Part shown: in pieces, positions 7,707-16,147 of the stretch
Layout: each line of letters opens with the position of its first letter
How positions within the stretch are numbered: the first letter of the stretch is position 1
Origin: Roseiarcus sp963816065
GTDB lineage: Bacteria; Pseudomonadota; Alphaproteobacteria; Rhizobiales; Beijerinckiaceae
Direction of reading: 5' to 3'
Length of the DNA: 64,000 nt
Assembly: GCA_963816065.1 (NCBI GenBank)
Contig: CAWFJG010000030.1
Location: 248,001-312,000 of the forward strand
Translations under genes and position numbers: made by a program
The notes under the pieces: generated by a model
Told to the model about the DNA's origin: nothing
Database searches by the model: none
Seen by the model: the letters and a program-made list of their open reading frames with translations, nothing else

Positions 7707-7720
7707 CATGAAATTTCATG
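7707..7720. other. 14-bp perfect palindrome upstream of thiM
   Basis: CATGAAATTTCATG is self-complementary and AT-rich in GC-rich surroundings, about 150 bp before thiM. It could be a protein-binding site; no regulator is indicated. No TPP riboswitch consensus was recognised between it and thiM. Confidence 0.4.
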
Positions 7721-7868
7721 GATTTTTGGAAGGGTCGTCCGACCGCGGGGTTAAGAGCGCCTGCTAGCAGGCTACTCGAACTCGTCGGCGGCCCTTGCCC
7801 CGCGGCCACGAGACCGTCCATGTTCCGGCGGACACAAGCGACCTCCCGCCACAGGATGCGAGCCCGAC

Positions 7869-8711
7869 ATGACCGTTTCCTCGACCCATTCCCCGACCCT
7901 CGACGCCGTCGTCGCCGCCCATGCCGGGCTGCGCGCTCGCCATCCGCTCGTTCAGGCGCTGACCAACAGCGTCTCGACCAATTTCGTCGCCAACGTGCTG
8001 CTCGCGGCCGGCGCGGCGCCGGCGATGGTCGACAATCCGGAGGAGGCGGCGCTGTTCGCGGGGATCGCGGACGCGGTGCTGATCAACCTGGGCACGCCGA
8101 CGGCCGCGCAGGTGGAGTCGATGCGGCTCGCGGCGGCGGCGGCTCAGAAGGCCGGCAAGCCGTGGGCGCTCGATCCGATTGCGGCAGGCGGCCTGCCCTG
8201 GCGCGGCGCGGTGGCGGCCGAACTCCTGCAGTTCAAGCCGGCGATCGTGCGCGGCAACGCCTCCGAGATCATCGGCCTGGCTGGCTTGGGCGGGGGAGGC
8301 CGCGGCGTCGACTCCTCGGCCGATCCGGCGGCGGCGGTTCCCGCGGCTGTCGACCTCCTGGCGCATGCGGCCGCAGTTTCGGCCTCGGGGCCGGTCGATC
8401 ACGCGGTCGGGCGGGTCGACGGCCGGCCCATGTTGGTTCGAGTGGGCGGCGGCAGCGCGCTGTTGACGCGCGTCACGGCGACCGGCTGCGCGCTCGGCGC
8501 GCTCTCGGCCGCCTACGCCTCGGTCGCCCCCGATGCGCTGACGGGCCTCGTCGCCGCCCACGTCCATTTCGCCGTCGCGGCCGAACTGGCGGAGTCCCGG
8601 GCCAAAAGCCCGGGCAGCTTCGCGGTCGCCTTCGTCGACGCGCTCGACGCGGTCGACGAAACGGCGCTGAGGCGGCTCGCGAAAATCGAGCCGGCGGTCG
8701 CGATCGGCTGA
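7869..8711 (+). CDS. thiM: Hydroxyethylthiazole kinase
   Basis: ThiM phosphorylates 4-methyl-5-(2-hydroxyethyl)thiazole in thiamine salvage. The 280-residue product has the ribokinase-like ThiM features: HPLVQALTNSVSTNFVANVL near residue 25, NPEEAALFAGIADAVLINLGT, the WALDPIAAGG stretch, FKPAIVRGNASEI, and the anion-hole/catalytic segment RVTATGCALGALSAA (about 198-212). Length matches the family. No thiD or thiE is adjacent. Confidence 0.95.
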   Translation: MTVSSTHSPTLDAVVAAHAGLRARHPLVQALTNSVSTNFVANVLLAAGAAPAMVDNPEEAALFAGIADAVLINLGTPTAAQVESMRLAAAAAQKAGKPWALDPIAAGGLPWRGAVAAELLQFKPAIVRGNASEIIGLAGLGGGGRGVDSSADPAAAVPAAVDLLAHAAAVSASGPVDHAVGRVDGRPMLVRVGGGSALLTRVTATGCALGALSAAYASVAPDALTGLVAAHVHFAVAAELAESRAKSPGSFAVAFVDALDAVDETALRRLAKIEPAVAIG

Positions 8712-8713
8712 CC

Positions 8714-9532
8714 TCAGTCGCGGCAGGCGGCGAGTTCGCCCGGGTCGTGGGAGCAGATCAGCCGAACCTCGTCACTGTGGCTGCGCTCGAGATCCTTGAG
8801 CCGTTCCAGATTGGCGAGGCGTTTGGCCCTGTCGAAGTTGACCAGCGACTCGAACATCCGGATCCCCGCCGGCGCCTTTGCGTCCTTGGGCGCGATCTCG
8901 GCGCGGCGGAAATAGGCGTCGCCGCAATGGAGGAGCCAGCCCGGCCCGGTGCGGACCGCGACGCCGCAGTGGCCGCGCGAGTGACCGGGCAGGGGGACGA
9001 GCAGCACGTCGTCGCGCGTCCCGGGCAAGGCGCTCACGCTCGCGAACCCGAACCAGTCCTCGCCGCCCGCCTCGACCGGCGCCCAGTTGGCGACGGCGGA
9101 AATCTGCGCCCGGCAATAGCGCATGCGCTCGCGCCACGTCGGTTCGTTGGCCGCGCGGAGCTCCGTCGCGTGGACGTGAACGGTGGCCGCCGGAAAGTCG
9201 GCGAGGCCGCCAGCGTGGTCGAGGTCCAGGTGGGTCGGCACGATGTGGCGGACGTCGCCGACGCGGAAGCCGCGATCGGCGAGCTGCCGCAGGGCCGTCT
9301 CGGCCACTTCGAGCCGTGGCCGCGTCAGCGCATTGAACAGGAAGCCGAGCCGCTTGGGATCGGCCACGTCCTCGACGCCGAGCCCGGCGTCGACCAGGAT
9401 GAGGCCGTCGTCGCCCTCGATCAGCAGGCAATGGCAGCACATCGGCGCGATCGCCCAAGGGCCGCCGCGGCCGCCGAACAGCCGGCCGCCGCGCGGGCAC
9501 AGCGACCCGCAGTTGAGATGGTGGATTCGCAT
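8714..9532 (-). CDS. Metallo-beta-lactamase-fold hydrolase
   Basis: A 272-residue MBL-fold protein when started at ATG 9532 (MRIHHLNCGS). The metal-binding motif THLDLDHAGG is the HxHxDH-type site with Thr for the first His, as in lactonase-type members. Further ligand candidates are PGHSRGHCG (His), HCGDAYF (Asp) and a C-terminal CSHDP. The arrangement resembles AHL-lactonase/AttM-like hydrolases, but the substrate is not determinable. It converges with thiM, with two bases between them. The frame extends upstream to 9610 without a better start. Confidence 0.88.
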   Translation of the reverse strand: MRIHHLNCGSLCPRGGRLFGGRGGPWAIAPMCCHCLLIEGDDGLILVDAGLGVEDVADPKRLGFLFNALTRPRLEVAETALRQLADRGFRVGDVRHIVPTHLDLDHAGGLADFPAATVHVHATELRAANEPTWRERMRYCRAQISAVANWAPVEAGGEDWFGFASVSALPGTRDDVLLVPLPGHSRGHCGVAVRTGPGWLLHCGDAYFRRAEIAPKDAKAPAGIRMFESLVNFDRAKRLANLERLKDLERSHSDEVRLICSHDPGELAACRD

Positions 9533-9714
9533 CGCCGCTTTCTCTACCCGTTGGGTGGCTTTGAGCCTAGCGCGATCGAGCTCGTTCCGATCGAGCGATC
9601 GGCGCCCCAACGAAATGCGGCTCGTCCATAGTCATTCGATTGTCCGCGGGAACGAATGGCAGGTTCGGTGGTTCCCTGTCCGCTAGGGGGCCAACAGTGC
9701 GGGAAGGAGATCCC

Positions 9715-9909
9715 ATGTCGAAGGATTTGCATATGAAGGCGGCCGAGCATCACGAGACCGCGGCGAAGAGCCACCGCACCGCCGCCGACCACCATGGCCG
9801 CGGCGAGCACGGCAAGGCTCACGACGAATCGACCAAGGCGCACGGCTATTCCAAGGCCGCGCACGAGCATTCCGAGAAGGCGCACAGCGAAAGCTCGAAG
9901 ACGAAGTAG
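9715..9909 (+). CDS. Small histidine-rich hydrophilic protein (64 aa)
   Basis: The start has an excellent ribosome site (GGAAGGAGA). The product is almost entirely charged/polar with 14 histidines and many Lys, Glu, Ser and Ala, in a repeated AAEHHETAAKSH-like pattern suggesting one amphipathic helix. There is no signal peptide. The composition resembles small stress or metal-binding proteins, but no function is known. Confidence 0.75.
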   Translation: MSKDLHMKAAEHHETAAKSHRTAADHHGRGEHGKAHDESTKAHGYSKAAHEHSEKAHSESSKTK

Positions 9910-10050
9910 CCCTCGACGGAGCGGGGTCGCCGTCGCGGCGGCCTCGCTTCCCGAAGCGCCGGCGTCCGAGCGTCGCTCCGCCGGCGGGGAACAGAACTGG
10001 CCGCGGCTGGTTTTCGAAGGTCTTGCCACCGTCCTCACGCGGGAGACGCC

Positions 10051-10419
10051 ATGTCTTCGTATCGTCTCGACCGCGTGCTTCAGCGTGTCTGGAGGTGGAC
10101 CTCGAACGCCGTCGTGGCGATCGGCGCCGCGGTCGTGGCGATTGGCCTCTTCGTCGGCGTAGCCGCGGCCCATCGGGCCGTGACCTGCGATCGCGTCGAT
10201 TGCGTCGCCAACGGCCTTGGACAGAGCGCGCGCGATACCGGCGTTGCGCTCACCGAGGGCGCCGCGAACGCCGGCCGTGCGCTGACGAGCCTCCGCATCG
10301 CGGTCCAGAGGGGCCTCGCGTCGTCCGGGCGCGGTCTCGACGAGGTCGGCCGGGGGACGTTGCGGTCAGCGGCTCGCCGGGTCCTTCCATCGTCTCGCCC
10401 AGCCCGGACCGGCCTTTGA
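10051..10419 (+). CDS. Hypothetical protein with one membrane helix
   Basis: A 122-residue product with a basic N terminus (MSSYRLDRVLQRVWRW) and a hydrophobic helix VVAIGAAVVAIGLFVGVAAA. The rest is soluble, Ala/Arg-rich, with a possible disulfide pair (TCDRVDCV). It probably has an N-in single-span topology. No family was recognised. Confidence 0.5.
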   Translation: MSSYRLDRVLQRVWRWTSNAVVAIGAAVVAIGLFVGVAAAHRAVTCDRVDCVANGLGQSARDTGVALTEGAANAGRALTSLRIAVQRGLASSGRGLDEVGRGTLRSAARRVLPSSRPARTGL

Positions 10420-10549
10420 GCTTACGCAGCGGACACACGCGCATCGAGACGGTTGCCGCGTAGCTTGGCGGCTATATTCCTTCGATCCGATCAATCTTGA
10501 CGAGTTGGGCTGCCGAAGCGCTCTATATGTCGAAACGCGGAGGCCGCCC

Positions 10550-11623
10550 ATGCGGGTCTGGGTGCTGATCGGGTCCAAGAAGGGCGCCTTCATTGTCGAA
10601 AGCGACGGCGCTCGACGCGCCTGGCGCGTGAGCGGACCTTTCTGCGAGCATTGGCCGATCACTCATGTCGCCGCCGACGACCCAGGCGGGACAATCTACG
10701 CGACCGGCGGCAACGCTTGGTTTGGTCCGGCAGTGTGGAAGTCCATGGACAGAGGCGTGACCTGGACACACTCGAGCAAGGGCCTTGCGTATCCGGAAGG
10801 CGAGACGCCGGTGCAATGCGCGTGGGTCGCTCATCCCGCCTCTGAGCGCCTTTACGTCGGGGTCGAACCGGCGGGGCTTTTCGTCAGCGAAGACGGCGGC
10901 GAAAGCTTTCGCGAGGTGGAGGGCCTGCGCCGGCATCCCTCGCGCTCGCAGTGGCAACCGGGCGGGATCGGGCTCGTGCTCCACTCCATCGTCACGGACC
11001 CCGCCGATGCGCGCCGCATGTGGGTCGGCATCTCCTCGGTCGGCGTGTTCTACACCGAGGACGGCGGCGAGACGTGGAGCCCTCGCAACTCCGGCACGCG
11101 GTGCGACTATCTGCCCGAAGGGGAACAATACCCGGAGTTCGGCCAATGCGTGCACAATCTGACGCTCGCGCCGGGCTCATCAAACCGCCTCTATCAGCAG
11201 AACCACTGCGGCATGTACCGCAGTGACGATGGCGGCGCGTCATGGCGCAGCATCGAGGAGGGTCTGCCGTCGAGCTTCGGCTTTCCCGTGGCCGCTCACC
11301 CCCGTGACGCCGACACGATTTACTTCCTTCCGCTCAACGGCGACATCAAAGGCCGTTATCCGCCCGAAGCGGCTGCGGCGGTCTGGCGCTCCCGCGACGG
11401 CGGCGCACACTGGCAAGACGCTCGCGTGGGACTTCCTCAGTCCGGCGCCTATTTCGGCGTGATGCGCCAGGCCCTGGCGACCGACGCGCTCGATCCCGCC
11501 GGCGTCTACTTCGGGACGAACAACGGCTCGCTCTACGCAAGCCAAGACGAGGGCGAGACCTGGGCGTGCATCGCGCGCGACCTGCCGGCGATTTCGTCAG
11601 TCGAAACGATGACGGCGTCCTGA
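10550..11623 (+). CDS. BNR/Asp-box repeat (sialidase-like propeller) protein
   Basis: A 357-residue beta-propeller protein. Six Asp-box type motifs are visible: KSMDRGVTW, VSEDGGESF, YTEDGGETW, RSDDGGASW, RSRDGGAHW and ASQDEGETW, consistent with a six- or seven-bladed propeller of the WD40/YVTN/BNR class. There is no signal peptide, so it is likely cytoplasmic. The ATG at 10550 is preceded by GGAGG. The stop overlaps the start of a MoaD/ThiS-like gene (TGATG), so the two are translationally coupled and probably work together. Enzymatic activity is not evident. Confidence 0.88.
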   Translation: MRVWVLIGSKKGAFIVESDGARRAWRVSGPFCEHWPITHVAADDPGGTIYATGGNAWFGPAVWKSMDRGVTWTHSSKGLAYPEGETPVQCAWVAHPASERLYVGVEPAGLFVSEDGGESFREVEGLRRHPSRSQWQPGGIGLVLHSIVTDPADARRMWVGISSVGVFYTEDGGETWSPRNSGTRCDYLPEGEQYPEFGQCVHNLTLAPGSSNRLYQQNHCGMYRSDDGGASWRSIEEGLPSSFGFPVAAHPRDADTIYFLPLNGDIKGRYPPEAAAAVWRSRDGGAHWQDARVGLPQSGAYFGVMRQALATDALDPAGVYFGTNNGSLYASQDEGETWACIARDLPAISSVETMTAS

Positions 11624-11895
11624 TGCCTATGCCGGCTGTTGTACGGCTGCCGGCCTTGCTGGCGGCGCTCTTTCCGGACGCCGAGCGCGTCGTGAGGATT
11701 GAGGCGGAGACGGTCGCGGACGTAATGAACGAGCTTGAAGCGCGCTGGCCGGGCATGCGCGAGCGCCTTTGCGACACGACGCCGGCAATCCGGCGGCACA
11801 TCAACGTCTTTGTCAGTGGAAGGCGCGCACGCCTCGACACCCCGCTTGAGCCGGGCGCTGATGTCTTCATTTTGACAGCTGTCAGCGGCGGCTGA
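11623..11895 (+). CDS. MoaD/ThiS-family ubiquitin-like protein
   Basis: A 90-residue beta-grasp protein ending in the diagnostic Gly-Gly (TAVSGG). The body (LPALLAALFPDAERVVRIEA, then INVFVSGRRARLDTPLEPG and ADVFILTAV) matches the sulfur-carrier fold, in which the C-terminal glycine is adenylated and thiocarboxylated. Coupling to a BNR-repeat protein rather than molybdopterin or thiamine genes suggests a specialised carrier or modifier. No activating E1-like enzyme is nearby. Confidence 0.85.
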   Translation: MPMPAVVRLPALLAALFPDAERVVRIEAETVADVMNELEARWPGMRERLCDTTPAIRRHINVFVSGRRARLDTPLEPGADVFILTAVSGG

Positions 11896-11934
11896 CGCTG
11901 AGCTCAGGTCTCGCTTCTCGCAATGACGATTCCG

Positions 11935-11951
11935 CGTGGTCGAAAACCACG
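11935..11951 (+). terminator. Small hairpin after the BNR-MoaD pair
   Basis: Six-bp stem CGTGGT / ACCACG with a CGAAA loop, 40 bp after the MoaD-like stop. No U-tract follows, so intrinsic termination is only possible, not shown. Confidence 0.3.
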
Positions 11952-12002
11952 TTAACCCGATAGGCGAGGGTCCCTCTTACAGTCGCGGGTCGGTCGGCGG
12001 CC

Positions 12003-12893
12003 TCAGCCGCCGAAGTAGCGCGGGTGATCGAGGTCGGCGAGGAGGCCCGGCCCGGTCGGGCTCCATCCGAGCCGTTCCCTCGTCAGGACGCTCGATGACG
12101 GCGCGTCGATGCCGGCGAACATCGCGAGCCAGCCGAAATGCTCGGCCGCCTTTTCGGGCGGCACGCTGACGACCGGCAGTCCGAGCCGCCTGCCGATGAC
12201 GGCGGCGATGGCCCGGAAGGGAACGCCCTCCTCGGCGATGGCGTGATACCAGGCGCCGGACGTCCCTTGCTCGAGCGCAAGCCGATAGAGGCGCGCGGCG
12301 TCGAGCCGATGAACGGCTGGCCAGCGGTTCATCCCCTCGCCGATATAGGCTGCGGCGCCCTTTTCGCGCGCGATGGCGATCAGCGCCGGCACGAAGCCCA
12401 GATCGCCGTCGCCGTGCACGCTCGGCGCCAGGCGGACCGCCATGACGCGCACGCCGCGCGGCGCGAGCGCCCGCGCCGCCTGCTCCGAAACGCGCGGGAC
12501 CGCGTGTTCCGGCGGCGGCTCGGTCTCCTCGCTCGACACCCGGCCGGGCGACAGGAACGCGACGCCGGTGGTGGAGATCAGCGGTCGGCCGGACCCGGCG
12601 AGCGTCTCGCCGAGCGCGGCGATGGCGCGCTTGTCGATCGCGCCGGTCTCGGCGAAATTCGACCAGTCGTGCACGTAGGCGCAGTGGATCACGCCGTCCG
12701 CGGCGGCGGCGCCGCTCTTGAGGCTGCCGACATCCTCAAGCGAGCCGCGATGGACCTCCGCCCCGGCCGCCGAGAGCGTCTCGGCCGAATCGTCGGATCG
12801 CGCGAGGCCGAGAACCGAATGGCCCGCGCCGATGAGCTCGGCGACGATGGCGGAGCCGACAAATCCGCTCGCGCCGGTGGCGAAGATGCGCAT
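12003..12893 (-). CDS. NAD-dependent epimerase/dehydratase-like extended SDR (copy 1)
   Basis: A 296-residue extended SDR with the nucleotide-binding motif TGASGFVGSAI at residues 6-16, the VIHCAYVHDW segment, and a late PAVHRLDAARLYRLALEQ helix. The usual YxxxK is not obvious: after the LISTTGVAF strand there is SEQAARAL in place of Tyr-x3-Lys. It resembles the atypical NAD(P)-binding SDRs annotated as putative nucleoside-diphosphate-sugar epimerases. It lies 36 bp downstream of a close paralogue on the same strand, and both run away from an MmyB-type regulator. Confidence 0.88.
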   Translation of the reverse strand: MRIFATGASGFVGSAIVAELIGAGHSVLGLARSDDSAETLSAAGAEVHRGSLEDVGSLKSGAAAADGVIHCAYVHDWSNFAETGAIDKRAIAALGETLAGSGRPLISTTGVAFLSPGRVSSEETEPPPEHAVPRVSEQAARALAPRGVRVMAVRLAPSVHGDGDLGFVPALIAIAREKGAAAYIGEGMNRWPAVHRLDAARLYRLALEQGTSGAWYHAIAEEGVPFRAIAAVIGRRLGLPVVSVPPEKAAEHFGWLAMFAGIDAPSSSVLTRERLGWSPTGPGLLADLDHPRYFGG

Positions 12894-12929
12894 GGAGATG
12901 ACCTTTTTCTGATGGCGAATGCGGAGCCG

Positions 12930-13823
12930 TCAGCCGCCGAAGTAGCCCGGCTGATCCATATCCGCGAGCAGCCCCGGCTGCTTGGGCGCCCAGTTCAGCA
13001 GGACGCGGGTGCGGGCGCTCGAGGTCGGAACGTCCCAGCCCGCGAATCCGCCGAACCAGCCGAAATGGTTGTGCGCCTGTTCGGGCCTGACGCTCACGAC
13101 CGGCACGGTCAAGAGCCGCCCGATCGCCGCGGCGATCTCGCGGAACGGAATGCCTTCATCGCCCATGGCGTGGAACGGGCCGCCGGCGGCGCCCCGCTCG
13201 ATCGCCAGGCGGAAGACCCGCGCCGCATCGAGCCGGTGGACGGCCGGCCAGCGGTTGAGCCCTTCGCCGACATAGGCCGACACGCCCTTTTCGCGTGCGA
13301 TCGCGTACAGCATCGGGACGAACCCTTTCTCGCCGAGCCCGTGCACGGAGGGCGGCAGGCGGACGGTCGCGGCGCTGACCCCGCGCTCGGCGAGCGCGAC
13401 CGCCGTCTGTTCCGAAGCCCGGGGATAGGCGTCGGAAATCGGGATGGCCGGGTCGTCCTCGGTGGCGACTGGCCCCGCCTTCTGGATCGCGACGCCCGAG
13501 GTCACGAGCAGGGGTCGCTTCGAGCCCGCGAGCGCGTCGCCGAGCGCCTCGATCGCGCGCCGGTCGACCTCGCAGTTGCGCTTGAAGTCGGAGAAGTCGT
13601 GAATGAACGCGCAGTGGATCACGCCGTCGCTCGCGGCGGCGCCGGTTCTCAGGCTGTCGAGGTCTTCGATCGAGCCGCGCCGGACCTCGGCGCCCGTGGC
13701 GGCGACCTTTGCGGCTGCGGCGTCGGAACGGGCGAGGCCGACGACCGAATGGCCCGCCGCGATGAGGTCGGCGGCGACGACCGAGCCGATGAACCCGCTC
13801 GAGCCGGTGACGAATATGCGCAT
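12930..13823 (-). CDS. NAD-dependent epimerase/dehydratase-like extended SDR (copy 2)
   Basis: A 297-residue paralogue of the next gene, collinear along its whole length (TGSSGFIGSVV, VIHCAFIHDFSDF, NRWPAVHRLDAARVFRLAIE, ending GYFGG against RYFGG). The pair arose by tandem duplication. Its start is 78 bp from the divergent MmyB-type regulator gene. A perfect palindrome in that gap and a TATAAG-like box on this strand suggest regulation by that protein. Confidence 0.88.
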   Translation of the reverse strand: MRIFVTGSSGFIGSVVAADLIAAGHSVVGLARSDAAAAKVAATGAEVRRGSIEDLDSLRTGAAASDGVIHCAFIHDFSDFKRNCEVDRRAIEALGDALAGSKRPLLVTSGVAIQKAGPVATEDDPAIPISDAYPRASEQTAVALAERGVSAATVRLPPSVHGLGEKGFVPMLYAIAREKGVSAYVGEGLNRWPAVHRLDAARVFRLAIERGAAGGPFHAMGDEGIPFREIAAAIGRLLTVPVVSVRPEQAHNHFGWFGGFAGWDVPTSSARTRVLLNWAPKQPGLLADMDQPGYFGG

Positions 13824-13888
13824 AAAGGCGACTCCCAGTTGGACTTGCCCATCATTTGCCGCTAACCTATCCAGGTAAATACGTGACC

Positions 13889-13902
13889 TTATACCGGTAT
13901 AA
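13889..13902. promoter_or_regulatory. Perfect 14-bp palindrome, probable operator of the MmyB-type regulator
   Basis: TTATACCGGTATAA is fully self-complementary and sits between the divergent SDR and regulator genes. A TATAAT string (13898-13903) overlaps its right half and the regulator ATG at 13902. If that is the -10 box, the transcript would begin after this ATG and translation would use ATG 13914. Binding by the adjacent regulator is inferred. Confidence 0.65.
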
Positions 13903-14753
13903 TGACCAACAGGATGACCACCTCCGCCAGCGGGGCCCATTCGCTCGGCGCCTATCTCCGGGATCGGCGGGAGAAGCTCGACCCGGCATCGCTCGGCTTC
14001 GAATTGACGCGCCGCCGCACCCCGGGCCTGAGGCGCGAGGAGGTGGCGCAACGCGCCCATGTCAGCGCCACCTGGTACACCTGGCTCGAGCAGGGCAGGG
14101 GCGGCGCGCCGTCCGCCGACGTGCTCGATCGCCTGGCGCGCGCCCTCATGCTGACCGAGGTCGAGCGCGAGCACTTGTTCTTGATCGCGCTCGGCCGCCC
14201 GCCCGAGGTCCGCTACCGGGAAGTCGAGGGCGTGACGCCGCGGCTGCAGCGGGTGCTCGACGCGCTGCCGGTGAGCCCCGCCCTGGTCAAGACCGCCACC
14301 TGGGACATCGTCGCCTGGAACCGCGCGGCGGAAGCGGTGCTCGGCGACTATGGGGCGCTCGAGGCGCATCAGCGGAACGTCCTGCGCATGATGTTCCTGG
14401 AGCCGCGGGTGCGTGAGCGGCAGCTCGACTGGGAGAGCGTCGCCCGCTTCGTCGTCTCGACGTTCCGGGCCGACACGGCGCGGGTGGGAGCGACCGAGGC
14501 GGTGAAGGCGTTGGTCGAGGAACTCAGCCGCGCGAGCCCGGAGTTCGAGCGGCTTTGGCGCGGCAACGACGTCGCGAGCCATGGCGGCGGCACGAAGACG
14601 CTGCGCGATCCGAACGGCGACTTTCTGTCGATGGAATATTCCGCTTTCGCCGTCGACGGCCGCCCCGACCTCGCGGTGGTGATCTACAATCCCGCGACCC
14701 CGGAGGACGCCGAGCGGATCCGGGCGCTCATCGCGGCGCGCGAGGCGCGTTGA
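13902..14753 (+). CDS. XRE-type helix-turn-helix regulator with MmyB-like ligand domain
   Basis: The N-terminal HTH (LGAYLRDRREKL, then TPGLRREEVAQRAHVSATWY and TWLEQGRG, residues about 15-70) is the signature of MmyB-like regulators. A C-terminal PAS-like domain follows (SPALVKTATWDIVAWNRAAE, later FVVSTFRADTARVG and GRPDLAVVIYNPATPED), which in the family binds fatty-acid-like ligands. The 283-residue length is normal. It is divergent from two tandem SDR genes and likely controls them. Its stop overlaps the presumed TTG start of the next lipoprotein gene. ATG 13914 is an alternative start. Confidence 0.9.
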   Translation: MTNRMTTSASGAHSLGAYLRDRREKLDPASLGFELTRRRTPGLRREEVAQRAHVSATWYTWLEQGRGGAPSADVLDRLARALMLTEVEREHLFLIALGRPPEVRYREVEGVTPRLQRVLDALPVSPALVKTATWDIVAWNRAAEAVLGDYGALEAHQRNVLRMMFLEPRVRERQLDWESVARFVVSTFRADTARVGATEAVKALVEELSRASPEFERLWRGNDVASHGGGTKTLRDPNGDFLSMEYSAFAVDGRPDLAVVIYNPATPEDAERIRALIAAREAR

Positions 14754-15886
14754 GCGTCGCGGCGATCCGTTCCGCGACTTTGGGCCTCGCGCTGTTGGCG
14801 ATGACGGCCTGCGCCGGCAACGAGGGCGCGCTTCTTCCCGTGTCGGCGCCGCCGCCGGGCGCAGCGACCGTGGACATGCTGGCCGCGACGACGCGCGAGC
14901 CGAGCGACGAGCCGGGCGTCCTGTTCAACGGCGAACGCGCCGCCGCGGTGTCGTTCCGCGACCTCGTCGTGTCCGTGCCGCCAGGGCGTGACGTCGGCTC
15001 GGTCCAGTGGCCGACGGCCGGGGCGGTCGATCCGACCCGCGACTTCGCCCTTGTCAGCGAGCGCGCGATCGCGCCTCAGGGCGTGCCCGCGGAGGTCGCG
15101 CGGCTGACCCCGCGGAGCGGACGGGCGCTCGTGTTCGTGCACGGCTACAACACCCGCTTCGAGGCCGCGGTGTTCCAGTTCGCCCAGCTCACCCACGACA
15201 TGGGCGCGCCGGTCGCGCCGATCCTGTTTTCGTGGCCTTCGCGCGGGCGGCTGCTTCAGTATGTCTACGACCGGGAGAGCGCGAACTACTCGCGCACCGA
15301 TCTGGCCAACCTGCTGCGCGCGCTCGCGAACAATCCGCGGGTGAAGGACGTCGTCGTGCTCGCCCATTCGATGGGCGCCTGGCTCGCGACGGAATTGCTG
15401 CGGCAGATCGCGCTCGAGGACGGCCGCGTGCCGAAAAAGATCTCGAACGTCATCCTCGCCTCTCCCGATCTCGACGTCGACGTGTTTCGCCGGCAGGTGC
15501 AGGAGATGGGGACAAACCGGCCGCGGATCACGATATTCGTGTCCCGACAGGACCACGCGCTGCGGCTGTCGGCCCTGCTCGCCGGCGGAATTACGCGCGT
15601 CGGCGCGGTGGACCTCACGGAGCCGCAGGTCGTGGCGGAGCTCGAGGCGACGCCCGGCGTCGCGGTGCTCGATCTCTCGGGGGTCAGCACGAGCGACCCG
15701 CTCAACCACAGCAAGTTCGCGACCAGCCCTCAGGTCGTGCAACTACTGGGCGACAGCCTCGCCGCTGGGCGCCCGTTCGACAAGTCAGGGACCGTTTTCG
15801 CCAACGCGGCGGACGCAATCGGCGGCGCAGTCGGCGGCGTCGCCGTCGCGCCGATCGTCCTCTTCGCCAACCGGCCGGGGGAGTGA
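14750..15886 (+). CDS. Alpha/beta hydrolase of the DUF900 type, probable lipoprotein
   Basis: Starting at TTG 14750, which overlaps the upstream stop, the product is 378 residues. The N terminus is a lipoprotein-like signal (LGLALLAMTACAG, with the Cys as lipidation site). The body has the DUF900 hydrolase elements: RALVFVHGYNTRFEAAVFQF with an oxyanion-loop HGYN, ILFSWPSRG, and the nucleophile elbow VLAHSMGAWL (Ser). A conserved NHSKF near the end probably supplies the catalytic His. The substrate is unknown. It is likely anchored to an envelope membrane. Confidence 0.85.
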   Translation: MSVAAIRSATLGLALLAMTACAGNEGALLPVSAPPPGAATVDMLAATTREPSDEPGVLFNGERAAAVSFRDLVVSVPPGRDVGSVQWPTAGAVDPTRDFALVSERAIAPQGVPAEVARLTPRSGRALVFVHGYNTRFEAAVFQFAQLTHDMGAPVAPILFSWPSRGRLLQYVYDRESANYSRTDLANLLRALANNPRVKDVVVLAHSMGAWLATELLRQIALEDGRVPKKISNVILASPDLDVDVFRRQVQEMGTNRPRITIFVSRQDHALRLSALLAGGITRVGAVDLTEPQVVAELEATPGVAVLDLSGVSTSDPLNHSKFATSPQVVQLLGDSLAAGRPFDKSGTVFANAADAIGGAVGGVAVAPIVLFANRPGE

Positions 15887-16147
15887 GAGGGGCTGCGGCT
15901 GGATTGTCGATCGAAGATAGATGGAGTTCGTTCGGGGCGTGGCAGTGCGTTGTAGGGCGGACTCGCCGAGCCCGCCGGCGCGGTCCCATAGGACGCCGGA
16001 TTTGTCGAAGCAATTGAGACAGCTTCTTGATCGGCCTGTTTGATGATCGAAATTCAGAAGCGTCTCGGTTTGAATTTTGATGGGAATTTCACCCGCCTCG
16101 CTCGCGTCCGACAGTCCGTGGTAGGCTCAACGCAATGGACGGAGACG

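Noticed and set aside
6598..7821. 407-codon - strand frame over the TR and arfB
   Set aside because: Composition is repetitive and Arg/Gly-rich. It runs opposite the RT end, TR and arfB, so it is a shadow frame.
7725..7868. TPP riboswitch before thiM
   Set aside because: I could not find the CTGAGA and ACCTGAT-type conserved segments in the leader in the right order. A covariance search would decide.
12930..14582. Long - strand frame of 550 codons beyond the SDR
   Set aside because: Only the part from 13823 downwards is the SDR. The upstream extension lies opposite the MmyB-type regulator gene, has Arg/Pro/His-rich composition and is a GC-driven shadow.
14555..14749. Start of the DUF900 protein at 14555
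   Set aside because: The extension overlaps the regulator gene by about 200 bp and is Arg-rich. The lipoprotein signal begins after the TTG at 14750.
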